This document shows positions 45,649 to 55,949 of a DNA stretch of 64,000 nucleotides, one piece after another (positions within the stretch are counted from its first letter, which is position 1; every line of letters starts with the position of its first letter). A model generated the notes under the pieces. It ran no database searches. It was not told the origin of the DNA and was given only the letters and a program-made list of their open reading frames with translations. Source of the stretch: Pseudomonas lini (GTDB lineage Bacteria > Pseudomonadota > Gammaproteobacteria > Pseudomonadales > Pseudomonadaceae). Location: contig NZ_JYLB01000002.1 of the NCBI RefSeq assembly GCF_001042905.1, forward strand, positions 496,001-560,000, written 5' to 3'. The position numbers and the translations under genes were made by a program.

Positions 45649-46053
45649 TCAACCCTCTTCAAGCCACCAGCGCAATGGTTTGCCTTGCGCCGGCCAGAAG
45701 CGCATCTGGTCGATCGGTGAAACGTCCCAGCGCTGCACGTTTTCCAGCGCCTGCAGGAAGCGTTTTTCCTGCTCCATCAACGCTGGCGCACACATTTTGC
45801 GGGTGCTGCCGATCTTGCCGAAGCTCAGCTTGTCGCCTTCCAGGGTATACGGCGCGAACCAGTGGTTGCAGCCGCCATTGCCATAGGCCCGACCATCTTC
45901 ATCAAGGGTGATGGTCAGATGGCTGTAGTCCATCAACGGACGCTCGCCGATCCATTCCAGAATGTAGCTGCGATTCTGTTGCAGTTGCACCGGTTCGGCG
46001 GCGCAGCCCAAGAGGCTGGCGCTAACGATCGCGGTCAGAGCAAGGCGTTTCAT
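45649..46053 (-). CDS. META-domain (HslJ-like) lipoprotein (134 aa)
   Basis: A signal peptide has lipobox SLLGC (Cys near residue 17). A META domain follows (SHLTITLDEDGRAYGNGGCNHWFAPYTL, here as YGNGGCNHWFAPY near residue 65, and KMCAPALMEQEKRFLQAL). META/HslJ proteins are envelope proteins of unclear role. The ATG overlaps the stop of the preceding gene (TGATG), so the two are coupled. Confidence 0.85.
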   Translation of the reverse strand: MKRLALTAIVSASLLGCAAEPVQLQQNRSYILEWIGERPLMDYSHLTITLDEDGRAYGNGGCNHWFAPYTLEGDKLSFGKIGSTRKMCAPALMEQEKRFLQALENVQRWDVSPIDQMRFWPAQGKPLRWWLEEG

Positions 46054-46487
46054 CACGCAGGCTCCTGGCACTTCTTGCACAGGTGCTTGTCAGCAACGGT
46101 GGCCCAGCCCAACTCGGCAATGCGCGCAGTGGCGGCCGGTTTTTCCGCCTTGTTGCCCAGCTTGGCGTCGACCGCGAACTCAAAGCTCAGCTCTTTGGCG
46201 CAGCTGTCGCAGTTGACTTTCCAGGTGTGGATCGCCAATTCGCCGAACACCGGACCACTGGCCACCGCGACCCATTGGCCCGGCGGGTTGATCAGATGGC
46301 GAACCGTTTCGACGGTCAGGCGCATGGACAAGTCCTTGCTGCCTTTAAGGGTCACTACCAGCACGTCGTTATTACGAATCGAGCCGCCGTTGCCGGTGAC
46401 TTGATAACGCCCCGGCACAAGGGCGCGGCATTCGGTGAGGGTGTGTTGCGGGTTCATCAGGCTATAGCGGAAATCGTGTTCGACCAT
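46053..46487 (-). CDS. Hypothetical protein with two CxxC pairs (144 aa)
   Basis: ATG 46487 follows GGAGG closely. The C-terminal half holds NCDSCAKE (near residue 95) and LCKKCQEP (near the end), which could together bind one zinc ion. No signal peptide or membrane segment is seen. It is translationally coupled to the META-domain gene. I do not recognise the family. Confidence 0.72.
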   Translation of the reverse strand: MVEHDFRYSLMNPQHTLTECRALVPGRYQVTGNGGSIRNNDVLVVTLKGSKDLSMRLTVETVRHLINPPGQWVAVASGPVFGELAIHTWKVNCDSCAKELSFEFAVDAKLGNKAEKPAATARIAELGWATVADKHLCKKCQEPA

Positions 46488-46621
46488 GGGTCCTCCAAAT
46501 ATGCGCGATATGCTAGCACGGGCATGCACGCAGCATGGCGCGGGCATGTAACCTTCGATCTGGTTCAAATTACCTGCCGAGTCATGGCACACTGCCGCTT
46601 TTGCATCTCTAAGGAACAGAA

Positions 46622-47008
46622 ATGGCGTTGATCGAATGTTTTGAGTGCAAGCAACGCATCAGCTCCACGGCGCCTGCTTGCATTCATTGCGGTGCACCTG
46701 CGGTGGCAGAAGCCGCCACGTCGACGGCAACGCAGGCGCCTCTTTCTTTCGGACGTTTACCGACCAATGAGAGCGTACCCAGGGTGACCCCGGCCGCTTT
46801 CGGGCGCAGACGTAAAGCCGAAGTCGAGGCAGAGATCCCGGCACCGGCACCCGGTGGGCCGCGTCCAGTGGAACTCTGGCTGAAACTGATGATTTTCTTT
46901 CTGCCGCCGTTTTTTGTCTGGTTCCTGCTGCGTCGTGGGCATTCGCTGGGACAGCGCTTGCTGGGCTTTGGCTGGCTGGCCCTGATGATTCTTTTGTCCA
47001 AGGCCTGA
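46622..47008 (+). CDS. Zinc-ribbon membrane protein (128 aa)
   Basis: An N-terminal zinc ribbon (CFECKQRIS, then CIHCGAP) is followed by a Pro/Ala-rich linker and two membrane helices (about residues 85-102 and 110-126). AAGGAA precedes the ATG. This is a common type of small membrane protein whose role is unknown. Confidence 0.8.
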   Translation: MALIECFECKQRISSTAPACIHCGAPAVAEAATSTATQAPLSFGRLPTNESVPRVTPAAFGRRRKAEVEAEIPAPAPGGPRPVELWLKLMIFFLPPFFVWFLLRRGHSLGQRLLGFGWLALMILLSKA

Positions 47009-47013
47009 GCCGA

Positions 47014-48003
47014 TCAGCTCTCGACCAGATTCTGTGGCGAACCGGCCGCCCAGGCCGCGATGTTCTGCAGGGTGGTCGCGGCAATCGCGCCCAGGGCTTC
47101 GCGGGTGAGGAAGGCCTGGTGCGCCGTGATGATGACATTCGGAAAGGTCAGCAGGCGCGCCAGCACATCGTCCTGCAGCGGCAAGTCGGAGCGATCCTCG
47201 AAAAACAGCTGCGCCTCCTCTTCATAAACATCCAGCCCCAGATAGCCCAATTGGCCGTCCTTCAATGCATCGATCAGCGCCGGGGTGTCCACCAGACCGC
47301 CGCGCCCGGTGTTGATCAACATCGCACCGGGCTGCATGTGCGCCAGCGATTCGCTGTTGATCAAGTGTTTGCTCTGTTCGTTGAGCGGGCAATGCAGGCT
47401 GATGATCTGCGACTCGGCCAGCAGTTGCGGCAAGCTGAGGTAGCGCGCGCCGAGCGCTTCGACCTGCGGGTTCGGGTAAGGATCACAGGCCAGCAACTGG
47501 CAGCCGAAGCCGTTCATGATTTTTGCGAAGGTCGCGCCGATCTGCCCGGTGCCGACGACGCCGACGGTCTTGCCCACGAGGTCGAAACCGGTCAGCCCGT
47601 GCAGGCTGAAATCCCCCTCGCGAGTTCGGTTGTAGGCACGGTGCAGGCGGCGATTAAGCGCCAGAATCAGCGCCACCGCATGTTCGGCCACCGCGTGAGG
47701 CGAGTAAGCCGGAACCCGCACAATCGAAAGTCCCAGGCGCTTCGCTACCGCCAGATCGACATGGTTATAACCGGCCGAGCGCAGGGCAATCAGGCGTGTG
47801 CCACCCGCGGCCAGACGCTCGAGTACCGGAGCACTGAGGTCATCATTGATGAAGGCACAAACCACTTCGTGATGCTCCGCCAGCGCCACCGTGTCGAGGC
47901 TTAGTCGCGTCGGCTGGAAATGCAGCTCGATGCCGGAGGGCAGGTCGGTACTCAGAAAACTGTCGCGGTCGTAGGTCTGGCTGCTGAAAAGAATCGTGCG
48001 CAT
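47014..48003 (-). CDS. ldhA: D-lactate dehydrogenase LdhA (329 aa)
   Basis: This D-2-hydroxyacid dehydrogenase has a Rossmann motif GVVGTGQIG near residue 150, the catalytic Arg in NTGRGGLVD (near 235), Glu in VYEEE and His in TAHQAF (near 296). Residues such as RSAGYNHVD are typical of fermentative LdhA. It reduces pyruvate to D-lactate. It lies 79 bp downstream of gacS on the same strand, the same order as PA0927-PA0928. Confidence 0.93.
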   Translation of the reverse strand: MRTILFSSQTYDRDSFLSTDLPSGIELHFQPTRLSLDTVALAEHHEVVCAFINDDLSAPVLERLAAGGTRLIALRSAGYNHVDLAVAKRLGLSIVRVPAYSPHAVAEHAVALILALNRRLHRAYNRTREGDFSLHGLTGFDLVGKTVGVVGTGQIGATFAKIMNGFGCQLLACDPYPNPQVEALGARYLSLPQLLAESQIISLHCPLNEQSKHLINSESLAHMQPGAMLINTGRGGLVDTPALIDALKDGQLGYLGLDVYEEEAQLFFEDRSDLPLQDDVLARLLTFPNVIITAHQAFLTREALGAIAATTLQNIAAWAAGSPQNLVES

Positions 48004-48082
48004 GCTGTCCCCCTGGAAGTTACCTGCTACACAGAATGCATTTGAGCTTAGCCTTCAAGGCGCGCAGCGTTATTGCGCTGCA

Positions 48083-50833
48083 TCAGGCATTGATACGGGC
48101 ATGGGCCGCCAGGCGATTGATGGCTCGTTCGAGCTCTTCCAGCGCGCCGGGGGCTTTTGCGTCCTGTTGCTTGAGCAGGGTTTCACTGCGCTGGCAGGCG
48201 GCGCGCAGTTGCGGAACGCCGCAATAACGGGTCGCCCCATGCAGGCGATGGACTCGCTCGATCAGCGCATTCTGGTCGTTGGCTTCACGAGCGACGCGGA
48301 TGGCCTCGCGGTCGGCCTCCAGGGAGGCCAGCAGCATTGCCAGCATGTCCGCCGCCAGATCGGCTTTGCCGGCCGCCAGGCGCAGGCCTTCTTCGTGATC
48401 GAGCACCTGCAAATCATTACCGTTGTTGCTTTCGCTGGAACGCTCCGGCCCCAGATTACGCAACGCCAGGCCGGTCCATTTCAACACTACCTGCGCCAGT
48501 TGCCGTTCGCTGATGGGTTTGGTCAGGTAGTCATCCATGCCGCTTTGCAGCAACGCGCGTTTTTCGTTGGCCATCGCGTGGGCGGTAAGGGCAACGATCG
48601 GCAGTGGCGTGCAATGCCGCTCGCTTTCCCACTGGCGAATGGTTTCGGTGCTCTGTCGGCCGTCCATACCGGGCATCTGCACGTCCATCAGCACCAAGTC
48701 GAAGGTCTCGTTTTGCACAGCCTTGACCGCGGCGTAACCGCTTTCCACCGCGAGCACCTTGGCGCCCATGTCTTCGAGCAGGGTTTGTACCAGCAGCAGA
48801 TTGGCCGGGTTGTCATCGACGCAAAGGACTTTCGGCGCGCGGCTGGAAACCGGCTCGCCGGGGTCGCTGCGCTGCTGGCGCGGGTTGACCATATCGGACA
48901 GGGCCCGGCGCAGTTTGCGCGTGCAGGCTGGTTTGGACTGCAGCTGGCTGTGGGGGTTGGGCACCGAGAGGTGGAACAGCGTCAGTTCGGTGGTCGGGCA
49001 GAGCACCAACACTCTGCAGCCCAGGTGTTCGAGGTCCCAGATATGCTGGTTGAGGCGCTCCGGCGGCATGTCGTTGCTGGTGATGCCGAGCACTGCCAGA
49101 CCGATGGCCTGATCGGTCTGATGGGCACCGGTCACGCCATTGGCCAGGCTTTCCAAGGTGTTGAATGGTGTAACTACCAGACCGCAGTCTTCCAGTTGAT
49201 GCTGCAAGGCCTGACGGGCCAGTTCATGGTTTTCCAGGACTGCCACCCGATGCCCGAGCAAGGGTGGGCCGGGCAAGTCTTCGGCGTCGTCGCGAGCTTT
49301 GGGCAGGCTCAGGCTGATCCAGAATTCCGAACCTTCACCCGGTGTGCTGTCGACGCCGATCTCGCCGCCCATCTGTTCGATCAGGCGTTTGGAAATCACC
49401 AGCCCCAAGCCGGTGCCGCCAGGTTGTCGGGACAGCGAGTTATCGGCCTGGCTGAAGGCCTGGAACAAGGCGCGCACGTCCTGGTTCGACAGACCGATGC
49501 CGGTGTCCTGAATGCTGATGCGCAGTTGCACGCTGTCTTCATGCTCTTCTTCGAGCATGGCCCGGGCGACGATGGTGCCTTCGCGGGTGAACTTGATCGC
49601 GTTGCTCACAAGGTTGGTGAGAATCTGCTTGAGTCGCAGCGGATCGCCTACCAGCGACAGTGGCGTATCGCGATAAACCAGGCTCACCAGCTCAAGCTCT
49701 TTGGCGTGGGCGGCCGGGGCGAGGATGTTCAAGGTGTCTTGGAGCAGGTCGCGCAGGTTGAAGGGAATATGGTCGAGCACCAGTTTGCCGGCCTCGATTT
49801 TCGAGAAGTCAAGAATCTCGTTGATGATCCCCAGCAAGCTGTCGGCGGATTTTTCGATGGTGCCCAGGTAATCGAGTTGGCGCGGGGTCAATTCGCTTTT
49901 TTGCAGCAAATGGGTGAAGCCGAGAATGCCGTTGAGCGGTGTGCGGATTTCATGGCTCATGTTGGCCAGAAACTCGGATTTTATCCGGCTCGCCTCCAGG
50001 GCTTCCTTGCGCGCAAGGTCCAGCTCGATGTTCTGGATTTCGATGGTTTCCAGGTTCTGACGCACATCTTCGGTGGCCTGGTCGACGCTGTTTTGCAATT
50101 CTTCCTGAGCGTTCTGCAGGGTTCCGGCCATACGGTTGATGCCGGACGCCAGTTCATCCAGCTCTTGGCTGCCGAGGGGCGGCAGGCGGGTTTCCAGATG
50201 GCCGTCCTTGAGCTGTGCCACGGCTTGTTTGATTTGGCTCAGCGGCCGGTTGATGGTCCGGCCCATGCGCAACGCCAACAGCGCCGCACCGACCAGTCCC
50301 CCGCCGATCAGCAGCAGGCTGGCGAACAGGCTACGGTAACCGCGCAGCAACATACCGTTGTGGGACAGTTCGAGTTCGACCCAACCCAGCAGGCGGTCGG
50401 CTTCATCGGGGATCAGGTCGCCGGCCAGGTTGCGGTGCTTGCCGAACACCGGCAGCAGGTAGCGCGTGGCGTCATTGCCACTGCGGCGCAGCAGCTGTGA
50501 ACCGTTGCCCAAAGGGGCCTGATTGAGCATGGTCGGGCCGGCATGGGCCAGCAGCGTGCGATCGGGGGCGAGGAAAGTCACCGCGCGCACGTCGGTTTGT
50601 TCCAGGAACTGGGTGGCGATGCGTTCCAGCAGTTCGTTGTCTTTGCGACCCATGGCCGGGGCCACCAGCGGTGCCAGCTGTTCGGTAATCATTTCGCCGC
50701 GCTGCATGAGCTGGGATTGCAGGTCCGATTGCTGCATCCAGGTAAAATAGCCGCCCAGAACCAGTGCCATCAGGGTGGTCGGTAACAGGGTCAGCAACAG
50801 CACGCGGCCTTTAATTCCCAGTTTCTTGAGCAC
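48083..50833 (-). CDS. gacS: Global regulator sensor kinase GacS (916 aa)
   Basis: It starts at GTG 50833 with GGGAG upstream, and the N-terminus ([17 protein letters not shown]) matches GacS of P. fluorescens. The order is TM1, periplasmic domain, TM2 (about residue 170), HAMP, HisKA ([12 protein letters not shown]), HATPase ([19 protein letters not shown]), receiver ([20 protein letters not shown]), then an Hpt domain ([12 protein letters not shown]). It is intact. GacS phosphorylates GacA, which switches on Rsm sRNAs and so secondary metabolism, biofilm and motility control. Loss-of-function mutants are common in the lab, but I see none here. Confidence 0.97.
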   Translation of the reverse strand: MLKKLGIKGRVLLLTLLPTTLMALVLGGYFTWMQQSDLQSQLMQRGEMITEQLAPLVAPAMGRKDNELLERIATQFLEQTDVRAVTFLAPDRTLLAHAGPTMLNQAPLGNGSQLLRRSGNDATRYLLPVFGKHRNLAGDLIPDEADRLLGWVELELSHNGMLLRGYRSLFASLLLIGGGLVGAALLALRMGRTINRPLSQIKQAVAQLKDGHLETRLPPLGSQELDELASGINRMAGTLQNAQEELQNSVDQATEDVRQNLETIEIQNIELDLARKEALEASRIKSEFLANMSHEIRTPLNGILGFTHLLQKSELTPRQLDYLGTIEKSADSLLGIINEILDFSKIEAGKLVLDHIPFNLRDLLQDTLNILAPAAHAKELELVSLVYRDTPLSLVGDPLRLKQILTNLVSNAIKFTREGTIVARAMLEEEHEDSVQLRISIQDTGIGLSNQDVRALFQAFSQADNSLSRQPGGTGLGLVISKRLIEQMGGEIGVDSTPGEGSEFWISLSLPKARDDAEDLPGPPLLGHRVAVLENHELARQALQHQLEDCGLVVTPFNTLESLANGVTGAHQTDQAIGLAVLGITSNDMPPERLNQHIWDLEHLGCRVLVLCPTTELTLFHLSVPNPHSQLQSKPACTRKLRRALSDMVNPRQQRSDPGEPVSSRAPKVLCVDDNPANLLLVQTLLEDMGAKVLAVESGYAAVKAVQNETFDLVLMDVQMPGMDGRQSTETIRQWESERHCTPLPIVALTAHAMANEKRALLQSGMDDYLTKPISERQLAQVVLKWTGLALRNLGPERSSESNNGNDLQVLDHEEGLRLAAGKADLAADMLAMLLASLEADREAIRVAREANDQNALIERVHRLHGATRYCGVPQLRAACQRSETLLKQQDAKAPGALEELERAINRLAAHARINA

Positions 50834-51192
50834 GCATCTCTCCCGCATCCAGCTGTTTATTGACCTGCACATGCGTCCGGCACGCGCCACCTGCGCAGTG
50901 TAGCGATTTGCATGCGGGCAATCTTCGTAAAATTGATGTCGTCATTCGTCGGCTAGTTCAGTGCTGACGCCATCACGGCAAGCCCGTTACCCACAGTTGA
51001 TGTGTGTCTGCCGCAAATTGTGTGATCAATCCAAATCCTGTGGGAGGCGGGCCTGCCCGCGAAGAGGCCCTCATATTCAACACAAACCCACCCTTATTCC
51101 CATTAGCCATAAGCCCCTTACTTTGCGTGATATGGCCTGCGCACGTTTGCCGGTATGATAGGCGCCCCCGCAGTCTGGATTGCGAATACGCC
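50834..51192. other. Divergent gap between gacS and cysM
   Basis: 359 bp. A degenerate REPIN fills 50971-51066. The rest must carry the gacS and cysM promoters. I see no clear operator. Confidence 0.5.
50971..51066. repeat. Degenerate REPIN
   Basis: catcacggcaagcccgttacccacag pairs imperfectly with ctgtgggaggcgggcctgcccgcgaag. The many mismatches suggest an old, decaying copy. Its spacer still resembles those at 34974 and 39950 (caaattgtgtgatcaa). Confidence 0.7.
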
Positions 51193-52095
51193 ATGACCTT
51201 GCAGTACCCAACCATCGCCGATTGCGTCGGCAACACTCCGCTGGTCCGTTTGCAGCGCCTGCCTGGCGCCACCAGCAACACCCTTTTGCTCAAGCTCGAA
51301 GGGAACAACCCGGCGGGTTCGGTCAAAGACCGTCCGGCGCTGTCGATGATCACCCGCGCCGAACTGCGCGGGCAGATCCACGCCGGCGATACGCTGATCG
51401 AAGCGACCTCGGGCAACACCGGGATTGCCCTGGCCATGGCTGCCGCGATCAAGGGTTACAAGATGATCCTGATCATGCCGGACAACTCCAGCGCCGAGCG
51501 TAAAGCCGCCATGACGGCCTATGGCGCCGAGCTGATTCTGGTCAGCCAGGAAGAAGGCATGGAAGGCGCTCGCGACCTCGCCCAGCGAATGGAAGCCGAA
51601 GGCCGCGGCAAGGTGCTGGATCAGTTCGCCAACGGTGACAACCCCGAGGCGCACTACACCACCACCGGTCCGGAAATCTGGCGTCAGACCGAAGGCACCA
51701 TCACTCATTTCGTCAGTTCGATGGGCACCACTGGCACCATCATGGGCGTTTCGCGCTACTTGAAAGAGCAGAACGACAACGTGCAGATCATCGGGCTGCA
51801 ACCGATGGAAGGCTCGGCGATTCCGGGCATCCGTCGCTGGCCGCAGGAATATCTGCCGAAGATCTACCAGGCCGAGCGCGTGGACCGGATCGTCGACATG
51901 GCACAAAGCGAAGCTGAAGACGTGACCCGTCGTCTGGCACGCGAAGAAGGCATCTTCTGCGGCGTGTCCTCGGGCGGTGCCGTGGCGGCGATGCTGCGTT
52001 TGTCCAAAGAAGTTGAAAACGCGGTGATCGTCGCGATCATCTGCGACCGTGGCGACCGTTACTTGTCGACCGGCATTTTCGACGCGCCCAACTGA
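51193..52095 (+). CDS. cysM: Cysteine synthase B CysM (300 aa)
   Basis: The PLP-binding Lys is in [13 protein letters not shown] near residue 41. [10 protein letters not shown] and [17 protein letters not shown] are family signatures. The shorter length and [14 protein letters not shown] loop favour CysM over CysK. It makes cysteine from O-acetylserine and sulfide or thiosulfate. The next gene overlaps its stop (TGATG). The frame opens far upstream through the REPIN, but ATG 51193 is the family start. Confidence 0.94.
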   Translation: MTLQYPTIADCVGNTPLVRLQRLPGATSNTLLLKLEGNNPAGSVKDRPALSMITRAELRGQIHAGDTLIEATSGNTGIALAMAAAIKGYKMILIMPDNSSAERKAAMTAYGAELILVSQEEGMEGARDLAQRMEAEGRGKVLDQFANGDNPEAHYTTTGPEIWRQTEGTITHFVSSMGTTGTIMGVSRYLKEQNDNVQIIGLQPMEGSAIPGIRRWPQEYLPKIYQAERVDRIVDMAQSEAEDVTRRLAREEGIFCGVSSGGAVAAMLRLSKEVENAVIVAIICDRGDRYLSTGIFDAPN

Positions 52096-53447
52096 TGGCC
52101 AAGCAAGAGAGAGGCCTGCGCTTCCAGCCCACGGGCGGCAGCAAGGCCCCGCAAGTCCCGACCGGCAAAAAGCAGCGCTTGACCATCGAGCGCCTGGCCA
52201 ATGACGGTCGCGGTATCGCGTTTTTCGAAGGTCGCACCTGGTTCGTCATCGGCGCATTAGCCGGTGAGGAAGTCGAGGCGCGGGTCTTGGGTGCCCACGG
52301 CAAAGTGGTCGAGGCGCGCACCGAGCGCGTGTTCCAGGCCAGTGAATTGCGCCGCCCGGCACCGTGCGCTCATGCCGCTCGCTGCGGCGGTTGCAGCGTG
52401 CAGCATCTGCCCCACAACGAACAGCTCGCCCTGAAACAGCGCATGCTCGCCGAGCAATTGTCGCGAGTTGCCGGTGTCGAACCTGATGAGTGGGCAGCGC
52501 CGTTGAGCGGTCCGGAATTCGGCTACCGTCGTCGCGCCCGAGTGGCGGTGCGTTGGGACATGAAAGCGAAAAAACTCGAAGTCGGCTTCCGCGCTGCCGG
52601 CAGTCAGGACATCGTCGCCATCAACGAATGCCTGGTGCTGGTACAGCCCTTGCAACCGATCATGAGCCGCTTGCCGGACATGCTCCGACGCTTGAGCAAA
52701 CCTCAGGCGCTGGGGCATGTGGAGTTGTTCAGTGGTTCGTCATTGGCGGTATTACTGCGGCACATGGCGCCGTTGTCCGAAGCCGACATGACCATCCTCA
52801 AGGAATTCTGCGCGTTCCATGAAGCCCAGTTGTGGCTGCATGGCGATGGTGAGCCGCAACCGGTCGAGGCCGATCAGTCGCTGGGTTATCGCCTTGAACA
52901 GTGGGACTTGAACCTGGCGTATCGGCCGGGAGATTTCATTCAGGTCAACGCCGGGGTCAACGAAGCGATGGTCGCCCAGGCGTTGGCGTGGTTGGCGCCG
53001 AAATCTGATGAGCGGGTTCTGGACCTGTTTTGTGGGTTGGGCAACTTTGCCTTGCCGCTGGCCAAAACCGTTCGCGAAGTGGTGGCGGTGGAGGGCGTGC
53101 AGGCGATGGTTGAGCGAGCTGCCGCAAATGCCGTTAACAACAATTTGCATAATGCGAAGTTTTTTCAGGCCGATTTATCCCAGCCTTTGGCCGATGCCGA
53201 ATGGGCCGATGAAGGCTTTTGTGCGGTACTCTTGGACCCACCTCGCGACGGCGCTTTCGAGGTGGTGCGCAAGCTGGCGTCCCTGGGCGCCAAACGATTG
53301 GTGTATGTGTCGTGCAACCCTGCAACGCTGGCGCGCGACACGGTCGAATTGATCAAGCAGGGCTACCGGTTAAAACGTGCCGGGATTCTCGATATGTTTC
53401 CTCAGACGGCACATGTCGAGGCCATGGCGTTATTTGAAGCGAGCTAG
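52095..53447 (+). CDS. rlmD: 23S rRNA (uracil-1939-C5) methyltransferase RlmD (450 aa)
   Basis: It has an N-terminal TRAM domain, iron-sulfur Cys residues ([15 protein letters not shown] near residue 90), the SAM motif [15 protein letters not shown] near 312 and the catalytic Cys in [12 protein letters not shown] near 400. It is coupled to cysM by overlapping stop and start codons, and relA follows 128 bp later, the order known from PAO1 (PA0932-0934). Confidence 0.95.
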   Translation: MAKQERGLRFQPTGGSKAPQVPTGKKQRLTIERLANDGRGIAFFEGRTWFVIGALAGEEVEARVLGAHGKVVEARTERVFQASELRRPAPCAHAARCGGCSVQHLPHNEQLALKQRMLAEQLSRVAGVEPDEWAAPLSGPEFGYRRRARVAVRWDMKAKKLEVGFRAAGSQDIVAINECLVLVQPLQPIMSRLPDMLRRLSKPQALGHVELFSGSSLAVLLRHMAPLSEADMTILKEFCAFHEAQLWLHGDGEPQPVEADQSLGYRLEQWDLNLAYRPGDFIQVNAGVNEAMVAQALAWLAPKSDERVLDLFCGLGNFALPLAKTVREVVAVEGVQAMVERAAANAVNNNLHNAKFFQADLSQPLADAEWADEGFCAVLLDPPRDGAFEVVRKLASLGAKRLVYVSCNPATLARDTVELIKQGYRLKRAGILDMFPQTAHVEAMALFEAS

Positions 53448-53575
53448 GACGGCTCGTCTGGTCCGACTGACCCGCTCGTGCAAAGCGCATTCGTCTTAGC
53501 CCCGCGAGTGCACACGGGCAGCAAAGGTCAGCGATTTGACGCATTGAATCTGCGTCGTAGGGAAGGTAAAGCAAG

Positions 53576-55819
53576 ATGGTACAGGTGAGAGCACACCAGC
53601 CGATCAACACTGACGGCAGTATCAACCTCGAGGCTTGGCTCGATCATGCGGTCAGTGTCGATGCGGCACTGGATCGCGAAGCCTTGAAGGAAGCCTGCGA
53701 GTTCGCTCGCGAGGCCGAACAACAAGCCAATGCGGCGAAGAATCTGTGGTCCGAAGGGACCTCGAGTTTCCGCACGGGCCTTGAGATCGCCGAGATTCTC
53801 GCTGACCTCAAACTCGACCAGGATTCGTTGGTTGCAGCGGTGCTGTACCGCGGCGTGCGCGAAGGCCAGATCCAGTTGCCGGCAGTCAGCCAGCGCTTCG
53901 GTCCGGTGGTCGCCAAACTCATCGACGGCGTGTTACGCATGGCGGCGATCAGCGCCAGCCTGAGCCCCCGTCAATCGCTGGTGCTGGGCACTCAGGGCCA
54001 GGTCGAGAACCTGCGCAAAATGCTCGTGGCCATGGTCGACGACGTGCGCGTCGCGCTGATCAAACTGGCTGAGCGCACCTGTGCGATCCGCGCGGTGAAA
54101 ACCGCCGACGACGAGAAGCGCAACCGCGTCGCCCGTGAAGTCTTCGACATTTATGCGCCGCTCGCCCACCGCCTCGGTATCGGTCACATCAAGTGGGAAC
54201 TGGAGGACTTGTCCTTCCGCTATCTTGAGCCCGACCAGTACAAGCAGATCGCCAAGTTGCTCCACGAGCGACGGCTGGATCGCGAGCGCTTCATCGCCGA
54301 CGTGATGACCCAACTCAAAGACGAGTTGCAGGCCACCGGCGTCGATGCCGACATCAGCGGCCGTGCCAAACACATCTATTCGATCTGGCGCAAAATGCAG
54401 CGCAAGGGTCTGGAATTCAGCCAGATCTACGACGTGCGCGCGGTTCGCGTGCTGGTGCCGGAAATGCGCGACTGCTACACCGCGCTCGGCATCGTTCACA
54501 CCCTGTGGCGGCACATCCCGAAAGAGTTCGACGACTACATCGCCAACCCGAAAGAGAACGGCTACCGCTCGCTGCACACCGCGGTAATCGGCCCTGAAGG
54601 CAAGGTGCTGGAAGTGCAGATCCGCACCCATGCGATGCACGAAGAAGCCGAGCTGGGGGTTTGCGCCCACTGGAAATACAAAGGCACCGACGTCAAGTCC
54701 GGCTCGAACCACTACGAAGAGAAAATTTCCTGGCTGCGTCAGGTTCTCGAGTGGCACGAAGAGCTGGGCGATATTGGTGGCCTCGCCGAACAACTGCGGG
54801 TCGATATCGAGCCGGACCGGGTTTACATCTTTACCCCGGACGGTCACGCCATCGACCTGCCGAAGGGCGCGACACCGCTGGACTTTGCCTACCGCGTGCA
54901 CACCGAAATCGGTCACAACTGCCGCGGCGCCAAGATCAACGGGCGCATCGTGCCGCTCAACTACAGCCTGCAAACCGGTGAACAGGTCGAGATCATCACC
55001 AGCAAGCACGGCACTCCGAGCCGCGACTGGCTGAACCCGAACCTGGGTTACATCACCACCTCGCGGGCACGGGCGAAGATCGTCCACTGGTTCAAATTGC
55101 AGGCGCGCGATCAGAACGTCGCTGCCGGTAAAACCTTGCTTGAGCGCGAACTCAATCGCCTCGGTCTGCCGCAGGTGGATTTCGACAAGCTGGCCGAGAA
55201 GGCCAACATGAAGACCGCCGAGGACATGTTCGCCGCATTGGGCGCAGGCGATTTGCGCTTGGCGCAACTGGTGAACCTGGCGCAGCAACTGGTCGAGCCG
55301 GAACGCGGCAACGAACAGCTGGAACTGATCCCGCGCAAAGCCACCGGCTACAAACCGGGCAAGCGCGGCGACATTCAGATCCAGGGCGTCGGCAACCTGA
55401 TGACCCAGATGGCTGGCTGCTGCCAGCCGCTACCGGGGGATGCGATCGTCGGTTACATCACCCAGGGCCGTGGCGTGAGCATTCACCGTCAGGACTGCGC
55501 CTCGGTGCTGCAACTGGCCGGGCGCGAGCCGGAGCGGATCATCCAGGTCAGCTGGGGCCCCGTGCCGGTGCTCACCTATCCGGTGGACATCATCATTCGC
55601 GCCTACGACCGTTCCGGCCTGCTGCGTGACGTGTCGCAGGTGCTGCTCAACGAGCGGATCAACGTGCTGGCGGTCAACACCCGTTCGAACAAAGAGGACA
55701 ACACGGCGTTGATGTCCCTGACCATCGAAATTCCGGGGCTGGATGCGCTGGGACGGTTGCTGGGGCGGATTTCCCAGTTGCCGAACATCATCGAAACCCG
55801 CCGTAACCGCACACCGTGA
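53576..55819 (+). CDS. relA: (p)ppGpp synthetase RelA (747 aa)
   Basis: A degenerate HD region lies near residues 65-180 (AAVLYRGVREG in place of the hydrolase HD signature), so it should only synthesise. The synthetase domain follows (YDVRAVRVLV, PKENGYRSLHTAV), then TGS (VYIFTPDGHAIDLPKG), the Cys-rich CGCC-type motif MAGCCQPLPGDAI and a C-terminal ACT domain. It makes the alarmone at starved ribosomes. AAGGT-type site and ATG at 53576. Confidence 0.96.
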   Translation: MVQVRAHQPINTDGSINLEAWLDHAVSVDAALDREALKEACEFAREAEQQANAAKNLWSEGTSSFRTGLEIAEILADLKLDQDSLVAAVLYRGVREGQIQLPAVSQRFGPVVAKLIDGVLRMAAISASLSPRQSLVLGTQGQVENLRKMLVAMVDDVRVALIKLAERTCAIRAVKTADDEKRNRVAREVFDIYAPLAHRLGIGHIKWELEDLSFRYLEPDQYKQIAKLLHERRLDRERFIADVMTQLKDELQATGVDADISGRAKHIYSIWRKMQRKGLEFSQIYDVRAVRVLVPEMRDCYTALGIVHTLWRHIPKEFDDYIANPKENGYRSLHTAVIGPEGKVLEVQIRTHAMHEEAELGVCAHWKYKGTDVKSGSNHYEEKISWLRQVLEWHEELGDIGGLAEQLRVDIEPDRVYIFTPDGHAIDLPKGATPLDFAYRVHTEIGHNCRGAKINGRIVPLNYSLQTGEQVEIITSKHGTPSRDWLNPNLGYITTSRARAKIVHWFKLQARDQNVAAGKTLLERELNRLGLPQVDFDKLAEKANMKTAEDMFAALGAGDLRLAQLVNLAQQLVEPERGNEQLELIPRKATGYKPGKRGDIQIQGVGNLMTQMAGCCQPLPGDAIVGYITQGRGVSIHRQDCASVLQLAGREPERIIQVSWGPVPVLTYPVDIIIRAYDRSGLLRDVSQVLLNERINVLAVNTRSNKEDNTALMSLTIEIPGLDALGRLLGRISQLPNIIETRRNRTP

Positions 55820-55850
55820 GAGACCTGCACGGAAATTGATGGTGACACCT

Positions 55851-55921
55851 GTAGGAGCGAGGCTTGCCCGCGAAGGCGGCATTCCTGACACACCGCCTTC
55901 GCGGGCAAGCCTCGCTCCTAC
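55851..55921. repeat. REP-like inverted repeat (GTAGGAGCGAGGCTTGCCCGCG type)
   Basis: Arms gtaggagcgaggcttgcccg and its complement, short spacer, between relA and mazG. Confidence 0.9.
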
Positions 55922-55949
55922 AAGTGAAGTGTGTAGAGATTAATGAAAG

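Noticed and set aside
47996..50500. An 834-codon open frame on the plus strand across gacS
   Set aside because: It is antisense to a complete, well-conserved gacS and shows no domain or signal of its own.
53933..55288. A 451-codon antisense frame in relA, and a similar one across phoQ (33475-34830)
   Set aside because: Both lie wholly within conserved genes on the other strand and lack start signals.
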